From an uncultured Clostridia bacterium (lineage in GTDB: Bacteria > Bacillota > Clostridia > Christensenellales > UBA1242): 8,766 nt of DNA. How positions within the stretch are numbered: position 1 is the stretch's first letter; each line of letters begins with the position of its first letter. The position numbers were made by a program, and so were the translations under genes. The notes beneath the pieces were generated by a model that did not search any database, was not told where the DNA came from, and worked only from the letters and a program-made list of their open reading frames with translations. Below, in pieces: positions 1 to 5,740 of this stretch. The stretch spans positions 1 through 8,766 of the forward strand of contig CAKVOF010000042.1 of the NCBI GenBank assembly GCA_934778125.1, read 5' to 3'.

Positions 1-28
1 TTGAGAATACAATAAAAAATTTGGAAAG

Positions 29-63
29 AAAAAAGTCGTTCAGCGTAAATCACGCCGAACGAC
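29..63 (-). terminator. Intrinsic terminator of tRNA-Ser
   Basis: On the minus strand a 12-position stem (35-46 with 52-63, one A/C mismatch, 5-nt loop) is followed by six Ts (34-29). It starts 7 nt past the CCA end of the tRNA-Ser gene, so it is a standard rho-independent terminator for that transcript. The stem is much richer in GC than the surrounding sequence. Confidence 0.9.
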
Positions 64-70
64 AGGTTAA

Positions 71-161
71 TGGCGGAGAGTGAGGGATTTGAACCCTCGC
101 GCACTGTTACATGCCTACACCCTTAGCAGGGGCGCCTCTTCGGCCTCTTGAGTAACTCTCC
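71..161 (-). tRNA. tRNA-Ser, anticodon GCU (reads AGC/AGU)
   Basis: Read on the minus strand, the sequence folds as a class II tRNA. The 7-bp acceptor stem is GGAGAGT with ACTCTCC, followed by discriminator G and an encoded CCA. The D stem is CTC/GAG. The anticodon stem CGCCC/GGGTG (one G-U pair) closes the 7-nt loop CTGCTAA, with anticodon GCT at 127-125. A long variable arm typical of serine tRNAs precedes the T arm, which has stem GAGGG/CCCTC and loop TTCAAAT. The gene is about 91 nt, divergent from dnaA and followed by its own terminator. No convincing promoter could be picked out upstream; a TTGAAC at 197-192 is only a weak -35 candidate. Confidence 0.97.
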
Positions 162-240
162 GAATTTAATATTGCTAAATGTTTTTTTATGGTTCAATTT
201 AGCTTTTTTAAGTTGTTTGCTTAAAATTTTAAGCAGTGTA

Positions 241-281
241 AGTTTATCAAATGATTAGGTAGTTTGTCAATAGTTTATCGA
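241..281. repeat. Three AGTTTRTC(A/G)A direct repeats
   Basis: AGTTTATCAA at 241, AGTTTGTCAA at 261 and AGTTTATCGA at 272 lie in the same orientation with spacings of 20 and 11 bp, about two turns and one turn of the helix. The helical phasing is what makes them worth listing. They match only about 6 of 9 positions of the DnaA box TTATCCACA, so a DnaA role is speculative. Confidence 0.35.
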
Positions 282-350
282 TATTTTCATTTTTTATTTT
301 AATATTTTTACATCTTTTTAACTTTTCGCTTCAATATTTAATAACCTACC

Positions 351-480
351 CTTATTTCCATTATTATAAACTTATTTCTATTATCATAACCATATTTCTA
401 TTATCATAACTTTATTTCTATTACCATAACCATATTTCTTTCATCATAGTTTTATTTCTATTTCATAACTTTATTTTTTA
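351..480. repeat. 20-bp tandem repeat array upstream of dnaA
   Basis: Copies begin at 351, 371, 391, 411, 431 and 451; the last is 19 bp, and a decayed start of a seventh lies at 470-480. The consensus is YWTATTTCTATTATCATAAC. Copies 2, 3 and 4 differ at only a few positions, while 1, 5 and 6 are more diverged. Copies starting CATA (391, 431) alternate with copies starting TTTA (411, 451), which gives a weak 40-bp higher-order period. The array is almost entirely A/T and ends about 385 bp before the dnaA start. It could be an iteron-like protein-binding array or a duplex-unwinding region, or simply a slipped AT-rich minisatellite. It is not a CRISPR, because there are no unique spacers. Confidence 0.8.
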
Positions 481-820
481 AGATATTTCATTGCGTTTAT
501 GTTTTTCTTTAGTGCCTTTTGCGATACGATTAAAGGACAAACAATATTATTTTGGTTGCTTAGCAAGAGATATTGTCAAAATGTTTGTAGATATTGCCAC
601 AAACTATATATAGTAAAACATTTAGCCATAGCAATAAAACCTTTATTTTTCAACGAAAACAATGTTTATTTTATCAATTTAAAACCATCAAAACATTCAA
701 AAATCACCTCGTTAAATTATTTATTTATAATTTTATTATCTTTTATATAGGGATAAAGCTTTGCAAAAAAGATATAAATATAAAAAAACTTAAAAAAGTG
801 TATGCAAAAGATTAAAAATA

Positions 821-829
821 TGATATAAT
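821..829 (+). promoter_or_regulatory. dnaA promoter, extended -10
   Basis: TGATATAAT combines a TG dinucleotide with a perfect TATAAT (824-829), a classical extended -10. The -35 position about 17 nt upstream (TATGCA, 801-806) is poor, which is common for extended -10 promoters. Initiation near 836 would give a leader of about 30 nt carrying the ribosome binding site AAAGGTGA (852-859). Confidence 0.65.
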
Positions 830-865
830 CTTGATACTTATTTGATTAATTAAAGGTGAATTTAT

Positions 866-2206
866 ATGAATATTGAAAATGTTTGGAAAGAGGCATTAGT
901 TAAATTAAAAAATTTAGTATCAGCGCTAAGTTTTGAACTTTGGATTAGTTCATTCACGCCAGTTTTGTTTAAAGATGGCATTTTTTATCTATCAACAACA
1001 AGTGAAACAGCAAAAATCAGAATCGCATCATTACACGGAACAACAATTCGCGAAACATTACAAGAAATTTCAAAAGACATTAAAGATATTAAAATAATCG
1101 AAACGAGCGAAGAGGCAGAATTATTTAAAAAAGTTTCTGAAGATGAGAAAAAACAAGATAACTCTCCGCTATATAATTTTAAAAAAGAATATACCTTTGA
1201 TAATTTCGTTATTGGAAACAGTAATAAATATGTGTATGCAGCTTGCCATGGAGTTGCTGAAAACCCAACAAAATTTATTAACCCATTATTTATATATGGC
1301 GGTTCAGGTCTTGGAAAAACACACCTACTAAATGCAATTGGAAACTACATAACCGAGCATCAACCCGACCTGAAAGTTCAATATGTTACTTGCGAAAAAT
1401 TCACTAACGACTATATTGACAGTTTAAAATCTGGAAGTATGGATTATAAAAACAAATTTAGAGATAAATACCGCACGCCAGACGTTTTGATGATTGATGA
1501 TATTCAATTTTTATCTAAAAAAACCGGAACTCAAGAAGAGTTATTCCACACTTTTAATGAACTATACGAAAATAACAAGCAAATAGTTATTGCATCAGAC
1601 CGCCCACCTAGAGAAATTGCAACACTAGAAGAAAGGTTGATTTCACGTTTTAGTATGGGGCTCATTCAAGATGTGCAATTTCCAGATATTGAAACAAAAA
1701 TTGCAATTCTTCAAAAGAAAGTTGATGAGGAAAATTACAATGTTGATAACTCTGTGATTGAATACCTCGCAGAAAATTACGATGTTAACGTTCGTGAACT
1801 TGAAGGGTTGCTTAAAAAAGTTCATTTCTTCGCCACGCTAAACAATAAAAAAGCAACTATTGATGATTTAGGTGAGGCTTTAAAAGACCAAGTCACAACA
1901 ACAAAACAAACCGTTACTCCAGATACTATTATGGATGCTGTTTGCAAATATTACAACATTAACAAATTAGACCTTATCGGCAAAAAGAAAAATAAAGAAA
2001 TTGTTGAACCAAGGCAAATTTGTATGTATATTATTTTCGAGTTGCTTGGCCTTCCACTCGTTTCTATTGGCCAATTATTTGGTGGGCGCGACCACACAAC
2101 TGTTATTCACGCCAAAGACAAAGTTACTCAATTAATGCAAGAGAACAACCGAATTAAAGTTGCCGTTAACGATATCAAAGTTATGGCAAGCCAAAATAAA
2201 TTTTAA
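866..2206 (+). CDS. dnaA: Chromosomal replication initiator DnaA
   Basis: DnaA binds DnaA boxes at oriC, oligomerises with ATP, melts the origin and loads helicase; it also acts as a transcription regulator. At 446 aa it is a normal length. Domain I spans about residues 1-80, followed by a short acidic domain II linker (about 81-105) and AAA+ domain III (about 106-340). Domain III shows Walker A GGSGLGKTH (145-153), Walker B VLMIDD (207-212), sensor 1 ASD (243-245), arginine-finger segment ERLISRF (256-262) and sensor 2 NVREL (308-312). Domain IV carries the DNA-binding signature GGRDHTTVIHA (406-416), so the recognised box should be near canonical. The start is supported by AAAGGTGA 6 nt upstream. 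The gene stands alone: dnaN, recF and gyr genes are absent from this window, and the next gene converges on it. Confidence 0.98.
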   Translation: MNIENVWKEALVKLKNLVSALSFELWISSFTPVLFKDGIFYLSTTSETAKIRIASLHGTTIRETLQEISKDIKDIKIIETSEEAELFKKVSEDEKKQDNSPLYNFKKEYTFDNFVIGNSNKYVYAACHGVAENPTKFINPLFIYGGSGLGKTHLLNAIGNYITEHQPDLKVQYVTCEKFTNDYIDSLKSGSMDYKNKFRDKYRTPDVLMIDDIQFLSKKTGTQEELFHTFNELYENNKQIVIASDRPPREIATLEERLISRFSMGLIQDVQFPDIETKIAILQKKVDEENYNVDNSVIEYLAENYDVNVRELEGLLKKVHFFATLNNKKATIDDLGEALKDQVTTTKQTVTPDTIMDAVCKYYNINKLDLIGKKKNKEIVEPRQICMYIIFELLGLPLVSIGQLFGGRDHTTVIHAKDKVTQLMQENNRIKVAVNDIKVMASQNKF

Positions 2207-2220
2207 CAACTTCAAATATA

Positions 2221-2277
2221 AAAAACAACTTGAATTTAAATATTTTAACAATACTTTAAAATGAAAGTTGTTTTTTT
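2221..2277. terminator. AT-rich bidirectional terminator between dnaA and uppP
   Basis: An outer stem pairs AAAAACAACTT (2221-2231) with AAGTTGTTTTT (2265-2275). An inner stem pairs ATTTTAA (2242-2248) with TTAAAAT (2256-2262). A T-run (2271-2277) follows on the plus strand and A-rich sequence at 2220-2225 gives Ts on the minus strand, so it could end both converging transcripts. It is low in GC, hence moderate confidence in efficiency. Confidence 0.6.
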
Positions 2278-2291
2278 GCTATATTTTTATA

Positions 2292-2343
2292 ATTTGTTTT
2301 TAAAAACAAATATATAATTATATCTTTTAGCTATATCTTTTAG
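2292..2343. repeat. 20-bp palindrome and 13-bp tandem duplication
   Basis: ATTTGTTTTTAAAAACAAAT (2292-2311) is a perfect palindrome. It is followed by two copies of TATATCTTTTAG (2319-2330 and 2332-2343) with a 13-bp period. Both lie in the 3' flank of uppP. No U-tract adjoins the palindrome, so it is not a standard terminator. It may be chance in such AT-rich DNA. Confidence 0.5.
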
Positions 2344-2373
2344 AAAGTCTTTTATTATTCAAAACACTAAAGT

Positions 2374-3195
2374 TTATAATCCGAAAATCAACATTACTAT
2401 ACATAAGAATAGTAAATAAAACGAGAAAAATGTTAATCGTTGTTTTTTAATAAGTTTCAATAGTAGCTTAATTGATAGATATCCAACCACAAATGCTATA
2501 ATAAAACCAACAACCATTTCAAAAACGCTAAATGGAATTACTTCTGGAGTTTTAACAAACTCTGCTATTTCAAATACAAGTGAAGCCACAACAATTGGGA
2601 GAGATATGATAAACGAATAATCAGCAGATTCTTTTTTATCTGCACCTAAAATTAACGCAGTTGCAATAGTTGAACCACTTCTACTTATGCCCGGCAAAAC
2701 AGCAAACCCTTGAACTATTCCTATCACGCCTGCCTTTAAATAATTGATTGAGTTAAAAGAAAACGTAAAGGAATTTGTCATATTGTTATTGGTTTTTGTC
2801 AATATGTTAGTATATTTATGACAAGAAGATATTTGCTCCGCAACAAACAGCATTATTGATGTTATAATAAAGCACCATATTAAAAGAGAACCGGAGTATG
2901 CTCCAATTAGAAATTTTTTAAATAACAAAACTATTATTATAGTGGCTAAAGTTGTGATTATAAACTTAATTGTTGTTTTGCTTTTGAAATTTTTCAAATA
3001 CTCCCACAACTCTTTTCTATAATAAACAATAATCGAGAAAAATGTTGCAACATGCAAAAGAATACTCACAAATAACGTTCCACTTTCAATATTGAAAATT
3101 TTATAAAACAATAACAAATGCCCTGAACTACTAATTGGAAGAAATTCAGTAACACCTTGCACTATTGCCAAAAGCACAATTATTAAAAAACTCAT
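2374..3195 (-). CDS. uppP: Undecaprenyl-diphosphatase UppP (BacA family)
   Basis: This integral membrane enzyme dephosphorylates undecaprenyl diphosphate to regenerate the lipid carrier used for peptidoglycan and other wall polymers; extra copies confer bacitracin resistance. It has 273 aa, the usual family length, and is hydrophobic throughout with several membrane segments. Both catalytic motifs are present: QGVTEFLPISSSGH (13-26), containing the family's (E/Q)xxxE pattern with Q13 and E17 plus H26, and PGISRSGST (168-176) with the key arginine R172. A polar stretch at about 120-150 is a loop. The start follows AAAGGAA (3207-3201) with a 5-nt spacer. It converges on dnaA and is monocistronic as far as seen. 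It could be the housekeeping copy or one of several paralogues; the window cannot decide. Confidence 0.97.
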   Translation of the reverse strand: MSFLIIVLLAIVQGVTEFLPISSSGHLLLFYKIFNIESGTLFVSILLHVATFFSIIVYYRKELWEYLKNFKSKTTIKFIITTLATIIIVLLFKKFLIGAYSGSLLIWCFIITSIMLFVAEQISSCHKYTNILTKTNNNMTNSFTFSFNSINYLKAGVIGIVQGFAVLPGISRSGSTIATALILGADKKESADYSFIISLPIVVASLVFEIAEFVKTPEVIPFSVFEMVVGFIIAFVVGYLSIKLLLKLIKKQRLTFFSFYLLFLCIVMLIFGL

Positions 3196-3291
3196 ATTTA
3201 TTCCTTTTAAGTTTATTATTTGAAAATGTGGTGATTTTTAATACAATTAAGATATTAATAAAAACTATGTGATTTTAAAAGCGGTTGGTTC

Positions 3292-3340
3292 TTTGTTTTA
3301 ATTTAGTGTTCGTTTTAATTTGGTTATTCGTTTAATTTGG
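3292..3340. repeat. Degenerate 18-bp tandem repeat
   Basis: TTTGTTTTAATTTAG (3292-3306), TTCGTTTTAATTTGG (3309-3323) and TTCGTTTAATTTGG (3327-3340) are three successive related copies with a period of about 18 bp. They lie upstream of uppP on the opposite strand. No function is apparent. Confidence 0.6.
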
Positions 3341-3377
3341 CGTATGTAAATTTATGGGTTAAACAGAGGTTGATTAT

Positions 3378-3453
3378 TTATCAATAATAAGATAATTGTT
3401 TTGAAACAACAATTGTTTAGAAACAACAATATATGTTTGGTTATTATTGATAA
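3378..3453. repeat. 76-bp inverted-repeat element with duplicated internal hairpins
   Basis: The ends TTATCAATAATAA (3378-3390) and TTATTATTGATAA (3441-3453) are perfect 13-bp inverted repeats. Between them two near-identical 17-bp units, AATTGTTTTGAAACAAC (3394-3410) and AATTGTTTAGAAACAAC (3411-3427), sit back to back with one mismatch. Each unit is itself a hairpin (TTGTTT/AAACAA). The whole can fold as one long stem carrying two small hairpins. It could be a MITE-like remnant, an operator cluster or a structured untranslated RNA. No flanking target duplication was recognised. Confidence 0.65.
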
Positions 3454-3535
3454 TGTGAAAAATTGTAGAAAGTTAATATGTGGTTTTATAAGAGTTAGTG
3501 GAAAATGGTAGCACATTATGAGATTGCGGGAAGAA

Positions 3536-3622
3536 GGGGGAGTTCCCAGCAAAACGCTGTTTTGCTGTGTGTGCGAAAGCGCACACCCTTTCACGCTTTC
3601 GCGTGAAAGATGGAACTCCCCT
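3536..3622. other. GC-rich cloverleaf element: three hairpins inside an outer stem
   Basis: The outer stem GGGGAGTTCC (3537-3546) pairs perfectly with GGAACTCCCC (3612-3621), plus a G-U pair outside. It encloses three perfect hairpins with linkers of 0-2 nt: 3547-3567 (9 bp, 3-nt loop), 3569-3586 (7 bp, 4-nt loop) and 3588-3609 (9 bp, 4-nt loop). Together they make a four-way junction. On the minus strand the third hairpin has a GAAA tetraloop closed by C-G. The centres of hairpins 2 and 3 (GCGAAAGCG and CGCTTTCGC) are exact reverse complements, so they could also pair with each other. GC content is far above the surroundings. I do not recognise the family; it may be a structured RNA or a palindromic mobile element. 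Confidence 0.8.
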
Positions 3623-3635
3623 CCGAACCACAATA

Positions 3636-3641
3636 ATTATA
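3636..3641 (-). promoter_or_regulatory. Possible -10 for the cloverleaf element, minus strand
   Basis: A perfect TATAAT reads leftward at 3641-3636. Initiation about 7 nt downstream (near 3629) would begin an RNA just before the outer stem of the cloverleaf. No good -35 lies upstream (AAGAGA at 17 nt), and TATAAT is frequent by chance in such AT-rich sequence. Confidence 0.25.
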
Positions 3642-3787
3642 CCCTCTTCTAATGAATATCTCTTGAATTTATCACATTTCTAACATTTTTGATTTTTATT
3701 GAAATATATTTAATCCTCGCAATTAATTGCCCCATATATATTTTATTATTATTTATATCATTTTATTAATGAACTTTATAATTAAGT

Positions 3788-3815
3788 TTGAAAAAATTTT
3801 TAATTGTGATATACT
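3788..3815 (+). promoter_or_regulatory. ychF operon promoter, extended -10
   Basis: TTGAAA (3788-3793), a 16-nt spacer and TGATATACT (3807-3815, TG plus TATACT) form a strong sigma-A-type promoter. Initiation near 3822 would leave a leader of about 125 nt before ychF. A second, weaker pair (TTGTTT 3875-3880, TAAAAT 3899-3904, spacing 18) lies closer to the gene. Confidence 0.65.
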
Positions 3816-3827
3816 CTATCAGTGATA
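3813..3827 (+). promoter_or_regulatory. tetO-like operator sequence overlapping the ychF -10
   Basis: ACTCTATCAGTGATA contains the palindrome TATCA-G-TGATA. It matches the complete left half-site and the inner 5 bp of the right half-site of Tn10 tet operators (as I remember them, ACTCTATCA/TGATAGAGT). The outer right half (AACA in place of GAGT) is not conserved. Its position over the -10 and the start point is where a repressor would act. No TetR-type gene is visible in the window, so this may be coincidence. Confidence 0.3.
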
Positions 3828-3945
3828 ACAAATAGTTGATGTGGTAAATATTTTTATAAGATTTTATTAACACATTGTTTAATAAATAAACTCAAATTTA
3901 AAATAAAAACCAAACAAATTATAAACACACAAAAAGGAAAAGCAT

Positions 3946-5046
3946 ATGAAAGTTGGAATAGTTGGTTTACCAAATGTTGGGAAAAGCACTTTATTTAACG
4001 CTATAACAAAAAAGAAAATTCCTAGTGAAAATTACCCTTTTTGCACAATTGAGCCTAATGAAGCAATTGTGAGCGTGCCCGATGAAAGACTTGATGTTTT
4101 AGGAAAAATGTATAACACTCAAAAAATCACGCCAGCAATATTGGAAGTTGTTGATATTGCGGGGCTTGTGAAAGGGGCATCAAAAGGTGAAGGCTTAGGA
4201 AACAAATTTTTAAGTCACATTCGTGAAGTTGATGCAATAATTCACGTTGTACGTTGTTTTGAAAACGAAAAGATTATTCACGTTGATGGAAAAATAGACC
4301 CAGCGAACGACATAGAAGTTATTAATCTTGAATTGATTTTAGCTGACCTTGAAACTGTTGAAAAGCGATTGGAAAAAAGCAACAAAGCATTTAAAAATGG
4401 CGACAAAAAACTGCTTGAGGAAGTTGAACTTTTGAAAAAACTAAAAGTCGTTTTAGAAAACGAAAAGCCAGTTAGAAGTTATGTGGCAACAAAGGAAGAG
4501 CAAGCTTTAATTAGATCATTCTTTCTTATAACAAGCAAACCTATAATATATTGCGCTAATGTTTCTGATGACTATAAAACATCTAGCATTGCAAAAGATA
4601 ATATTAAAAAAGTGCAAGACTACGCATCAAAAGAAGGTGCAGAAGTTATAGTTTTAAGCGCAAAACTTGAAGAAGAATTGAGCGAGCTAAGCGCCGATGA
4701 CCTTGAAGTTTTTAAAGAAGAACTTGGAATTGATAGTATTGGTTTAAACAAATTAATAGTTGCGGGTTACAAAATTTTGGGATTAATTAGTTATTTAACC
4801 GCTGGCGCTCAAGAAGTGCGTGCGTGGACAATTAAAAATGGAACAAAAGCACCTCAAGCGGCGGGAGTTATCCACACTGACTTTGAAAAAGGTTTTATAA
4901 AAGCGGAAGTTATATCATATGAAGAACTTGTGGCTATGGGCTCAATGGTTCAAGCAAAAGAAAAAGGCTTGGTTAGAATGGAAGGCAAAGATTATATCGT
5001 GAAAGATGGCGATGTTATGCTTTTTAGATTTAACGTTTCAAGATAA
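3946..5046 (+). CDS. ychF: Redox-responsive ATPase YchF (Obg/OLA1 family)
   Basis: YchF is a ribosome-associated cytoplasmic P-loop NTPase of the TRAFAC/Obg class that prefers ATP to GTP and is linked to oxidative-stress responses. The 366 aa match the family. Visible motifs are G1 GLPNVGKST (7-15), the YPFCTIEPN block (30-38), G3 DIAGLVKGASKGEGLGN (70-86), and NVSD (205-208) in place of NKxD, which fits the ATP preference of this subfamily. A helical/coiled insert lies at about 130-180. The C-terminal TGS-type domain contains AGAQEVRAW (286-294) and AGVIHTDFEKGFIKAEV (306-322). The start follows AAAGGAAA (3933-3940) with a 5-nt gap. It heads a probable three-gene operon; the next gene begins 52 bp downstream with no terminator between. 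Confidence 0.98.
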   Translation: MKVGIVGLPNVGKSTLFNAITKKKIPSENYPFCTIEPNEAIVSVPDERLDVLGKMYNTQKITPAILEVVDIAGLVKGASKGEGLGNKFLSHIREVDAIIHVVRCFENEKIIHVDGKIDPANDIEVINLELILADLETVEKRLEKSNKAFKNGDKKLLEEVELLKKLKVVLENEKPVRSYVATKEEQALIRSFFLITSKPIIYCANVSDDYKTSSIAKDNIKKVQDYASKEGAEVIVLSAKLEEELSELSADDLEVFKEELGIDSIGLNKLIVAGYKILGLISYLTAGAQEVRAWTIKNGTKAPQAAGVIHTDFEKGFIKAEVISYEELVAMGSMVQAKEKGLVRMEGKDYIVKDGDVMLFRFNVSR

Positions 5047-5098
5047 ACTAAAATAAAAAATGGCATAAAAACACATAATAAAATAAAAGGAGAAAATT

Positions 5099-5701
5099 AT
5101 GGACGAAATTAATTTCAACACAGATAATGATATCAATATTAAAATAACAAAAAAAGATGGCGGAGTTGTTTTTAACGAAGATTGTTGCACTTGCATCAAT
5201 ATTTTACTTACAAACGATGGCAAAATTGCAACAAGTTTTATGGGTTGCCATAATCCATATATAGTTATGCAACTTGAAAAAGCTCAAAAACTATATTTTA
5301 AAGAACTTAAAAAAGCATTAAAACGCGATTTTAAAGAATATGGCGTTTTCCCAGATGAAGATGAATGTGATTGCCACCACGATGAAGAGTGCGATTGCCA
5401 CCACGAGCATTGCGATTGTGGTTGCGAGGATGAGTGCGATTGCGATGAAACTTGCGATTGCGGTTGTGGTGATGATGAGTGCGATTGCGATGAAACTTGC
5501 GATTGCGGTTGCCAAGAAGGAAAAGAATGCACTTGCGATAACAAAAGCGAAAATAAACACTCTTGCAAATGCGATGATGAACATGATTGTGGTTGCGGTT
5601 CACACAAGCACAAACACAAGCATTCTTGCGGTTGTGATGAAACACCTAAAAAAGCAAAAAAAGCAAGCAAAGCCCCAGCAAAAAAGACTAATAAAAAATA
5701 A
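5099..5701 (+). CDS. Cys/His/Asp-rich putative metal-binding protein with Lys-rich tail
   Basis: I do not recognise this 200-aa protein. Residues 1-85 look like a folded domain with a mixed beta pattern, a DCCTC cluster (28-32), MGCHNP (48-53) and a basic helix (about 57-80). Residues 88-180 are low-complexity CDC/CGC units: 29 cysteines in total, 25 of them here, together with many Asp/Glu and 12 histidines overall, including HKHKHKH (169-175). This layout suggests binding of soft metals such as Zn, Cu, Ni or Cd, like a metallothionein or metal store. The tail (184-200) is Lys/Ala-rich, like nucleic-acid-binding tails. There is no signal peptide, so it is probably cytoplasmic. The start follows AAAGGAGA (5086-5093). 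It lies between ychF (52 bp) and the YitT gene (39 bp), probably co-transcribed. An alternative is a disordered redox or metal-handling scaffold. Confidence 0.85.
   Translation: MDEINFNTDNDINIKITKKDGGVVFNEDCCTCINILLTNDGKIATSFMGCHNPYIVMQLEKAQKLYFKELKKALKRDFKEYGVFPDEDECDCHHDEECDCHHEHCDCGCEDECDCDETCDCGCGDDECDCDETCDCGCQEGKECTCDNKSENKHSCKCDDEHDCGCGSHKHKHKHSCGCDETPKKAKKASKAPAKKTNKK
5429..5511 (+). repeat. 45-bp in-frame duplication in the Cys-rich gene
   Basis: A 38-bp segment (5429-5466) recurs exactly at 5474-5511, a period of 45 bp or 15 codons. It encodes the repeated DECDCDETCDCGC unit. Exact nucleotide identity points to a recent duplication or continuing slippage, so the number of metal-binding units may vary between strains. 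Confidence 0.9.
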
Positions 5702-5740
5702 CCATATAAAAATGAATGAAACTAAAGATGGAGAACTTTT

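Larger units (their letters stand above)
162..865. other. AT-rich intergenic region between tRNA-Ser and dnaA
   Basis: About 700 bp with no credible gene. Two overlapping open frames at 499-750 and 594-815 lack ribosome binding sites and have a composition expected of translated AT-rich non-coding DNA. Contents are a perfect 18-bp palindrome TGCTTAAAATTTTAAGCA (218-235), three AGTTTATC-like direct repeats (241-281), a 20-bp tandem array (351-480) and the dnaA promoter (around 821-829). A position upstream of dnaA makes it a candidate origin or autoregulatory region. No sequence matching TTATCCACA, or close to it, was found on either strand here, so an oriC call is not supported. Confidence 0.6.
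3196..3945. other. Gene-free region with stacked repeat and palindrome elements
   Basis: A 750-bp divergent gap between uppP (minus) and ychF (plus). It holds a degenerate 18-bp repeat (3292-3340), a 76-bp inverted-repeat element (3378-3453), a GC-rich cloverleaf element (3536-3622) and the ychF promoter (3788-3815). A 93-codon minus-strand open frame (3633-3352) exists only because the hairpin element lacks stop codons in that frame. It has no ribosome binding site and I do not regard it as a gene. The stretch 3642-3787 is plain AT-rich DNA in which I see nothing. No clear uppP promoter was identified. Confidence 0.7.

Noticed and set aside
71..161. tRNA-Ser 3' end as an integration (att) site
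   Set aside because: No second copy of the tRNA 3' end and no integrase are visible in the window.
218..235. 18-bp palindrome as a terminator
   Set aside because: Perfect symmetry but no T-tract on either side. It is kept only as a noted palindrome in the intergenic entry.
351..480. CRISPR array
   Set aside because: The repeats are contiguous 20-bp copies with no unique spacers.
499..815. Two overlapping plus-strand open frames (83 and 73 codons) before dnaA
   Set aside because: No ribosome binding site, composition of translated AT-rich spacer (Phe, Asn, Lys, Ile), and no recognisable motif.
3352..3633. 93-codon minus-strand open frame across the hairpin elements
   Set aside because: No ribosome binding site. 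The frame is open only because it crosses the palindromic GC-rich element; the predicted protein has no domain.
4868..4876. Perfect DnaA box TTATCCACA
   Set aside because: It lies inside ychF and is dictated by the conserved GVIHTDF segment. It is isolated and far from dnaA, so it is coincidental.
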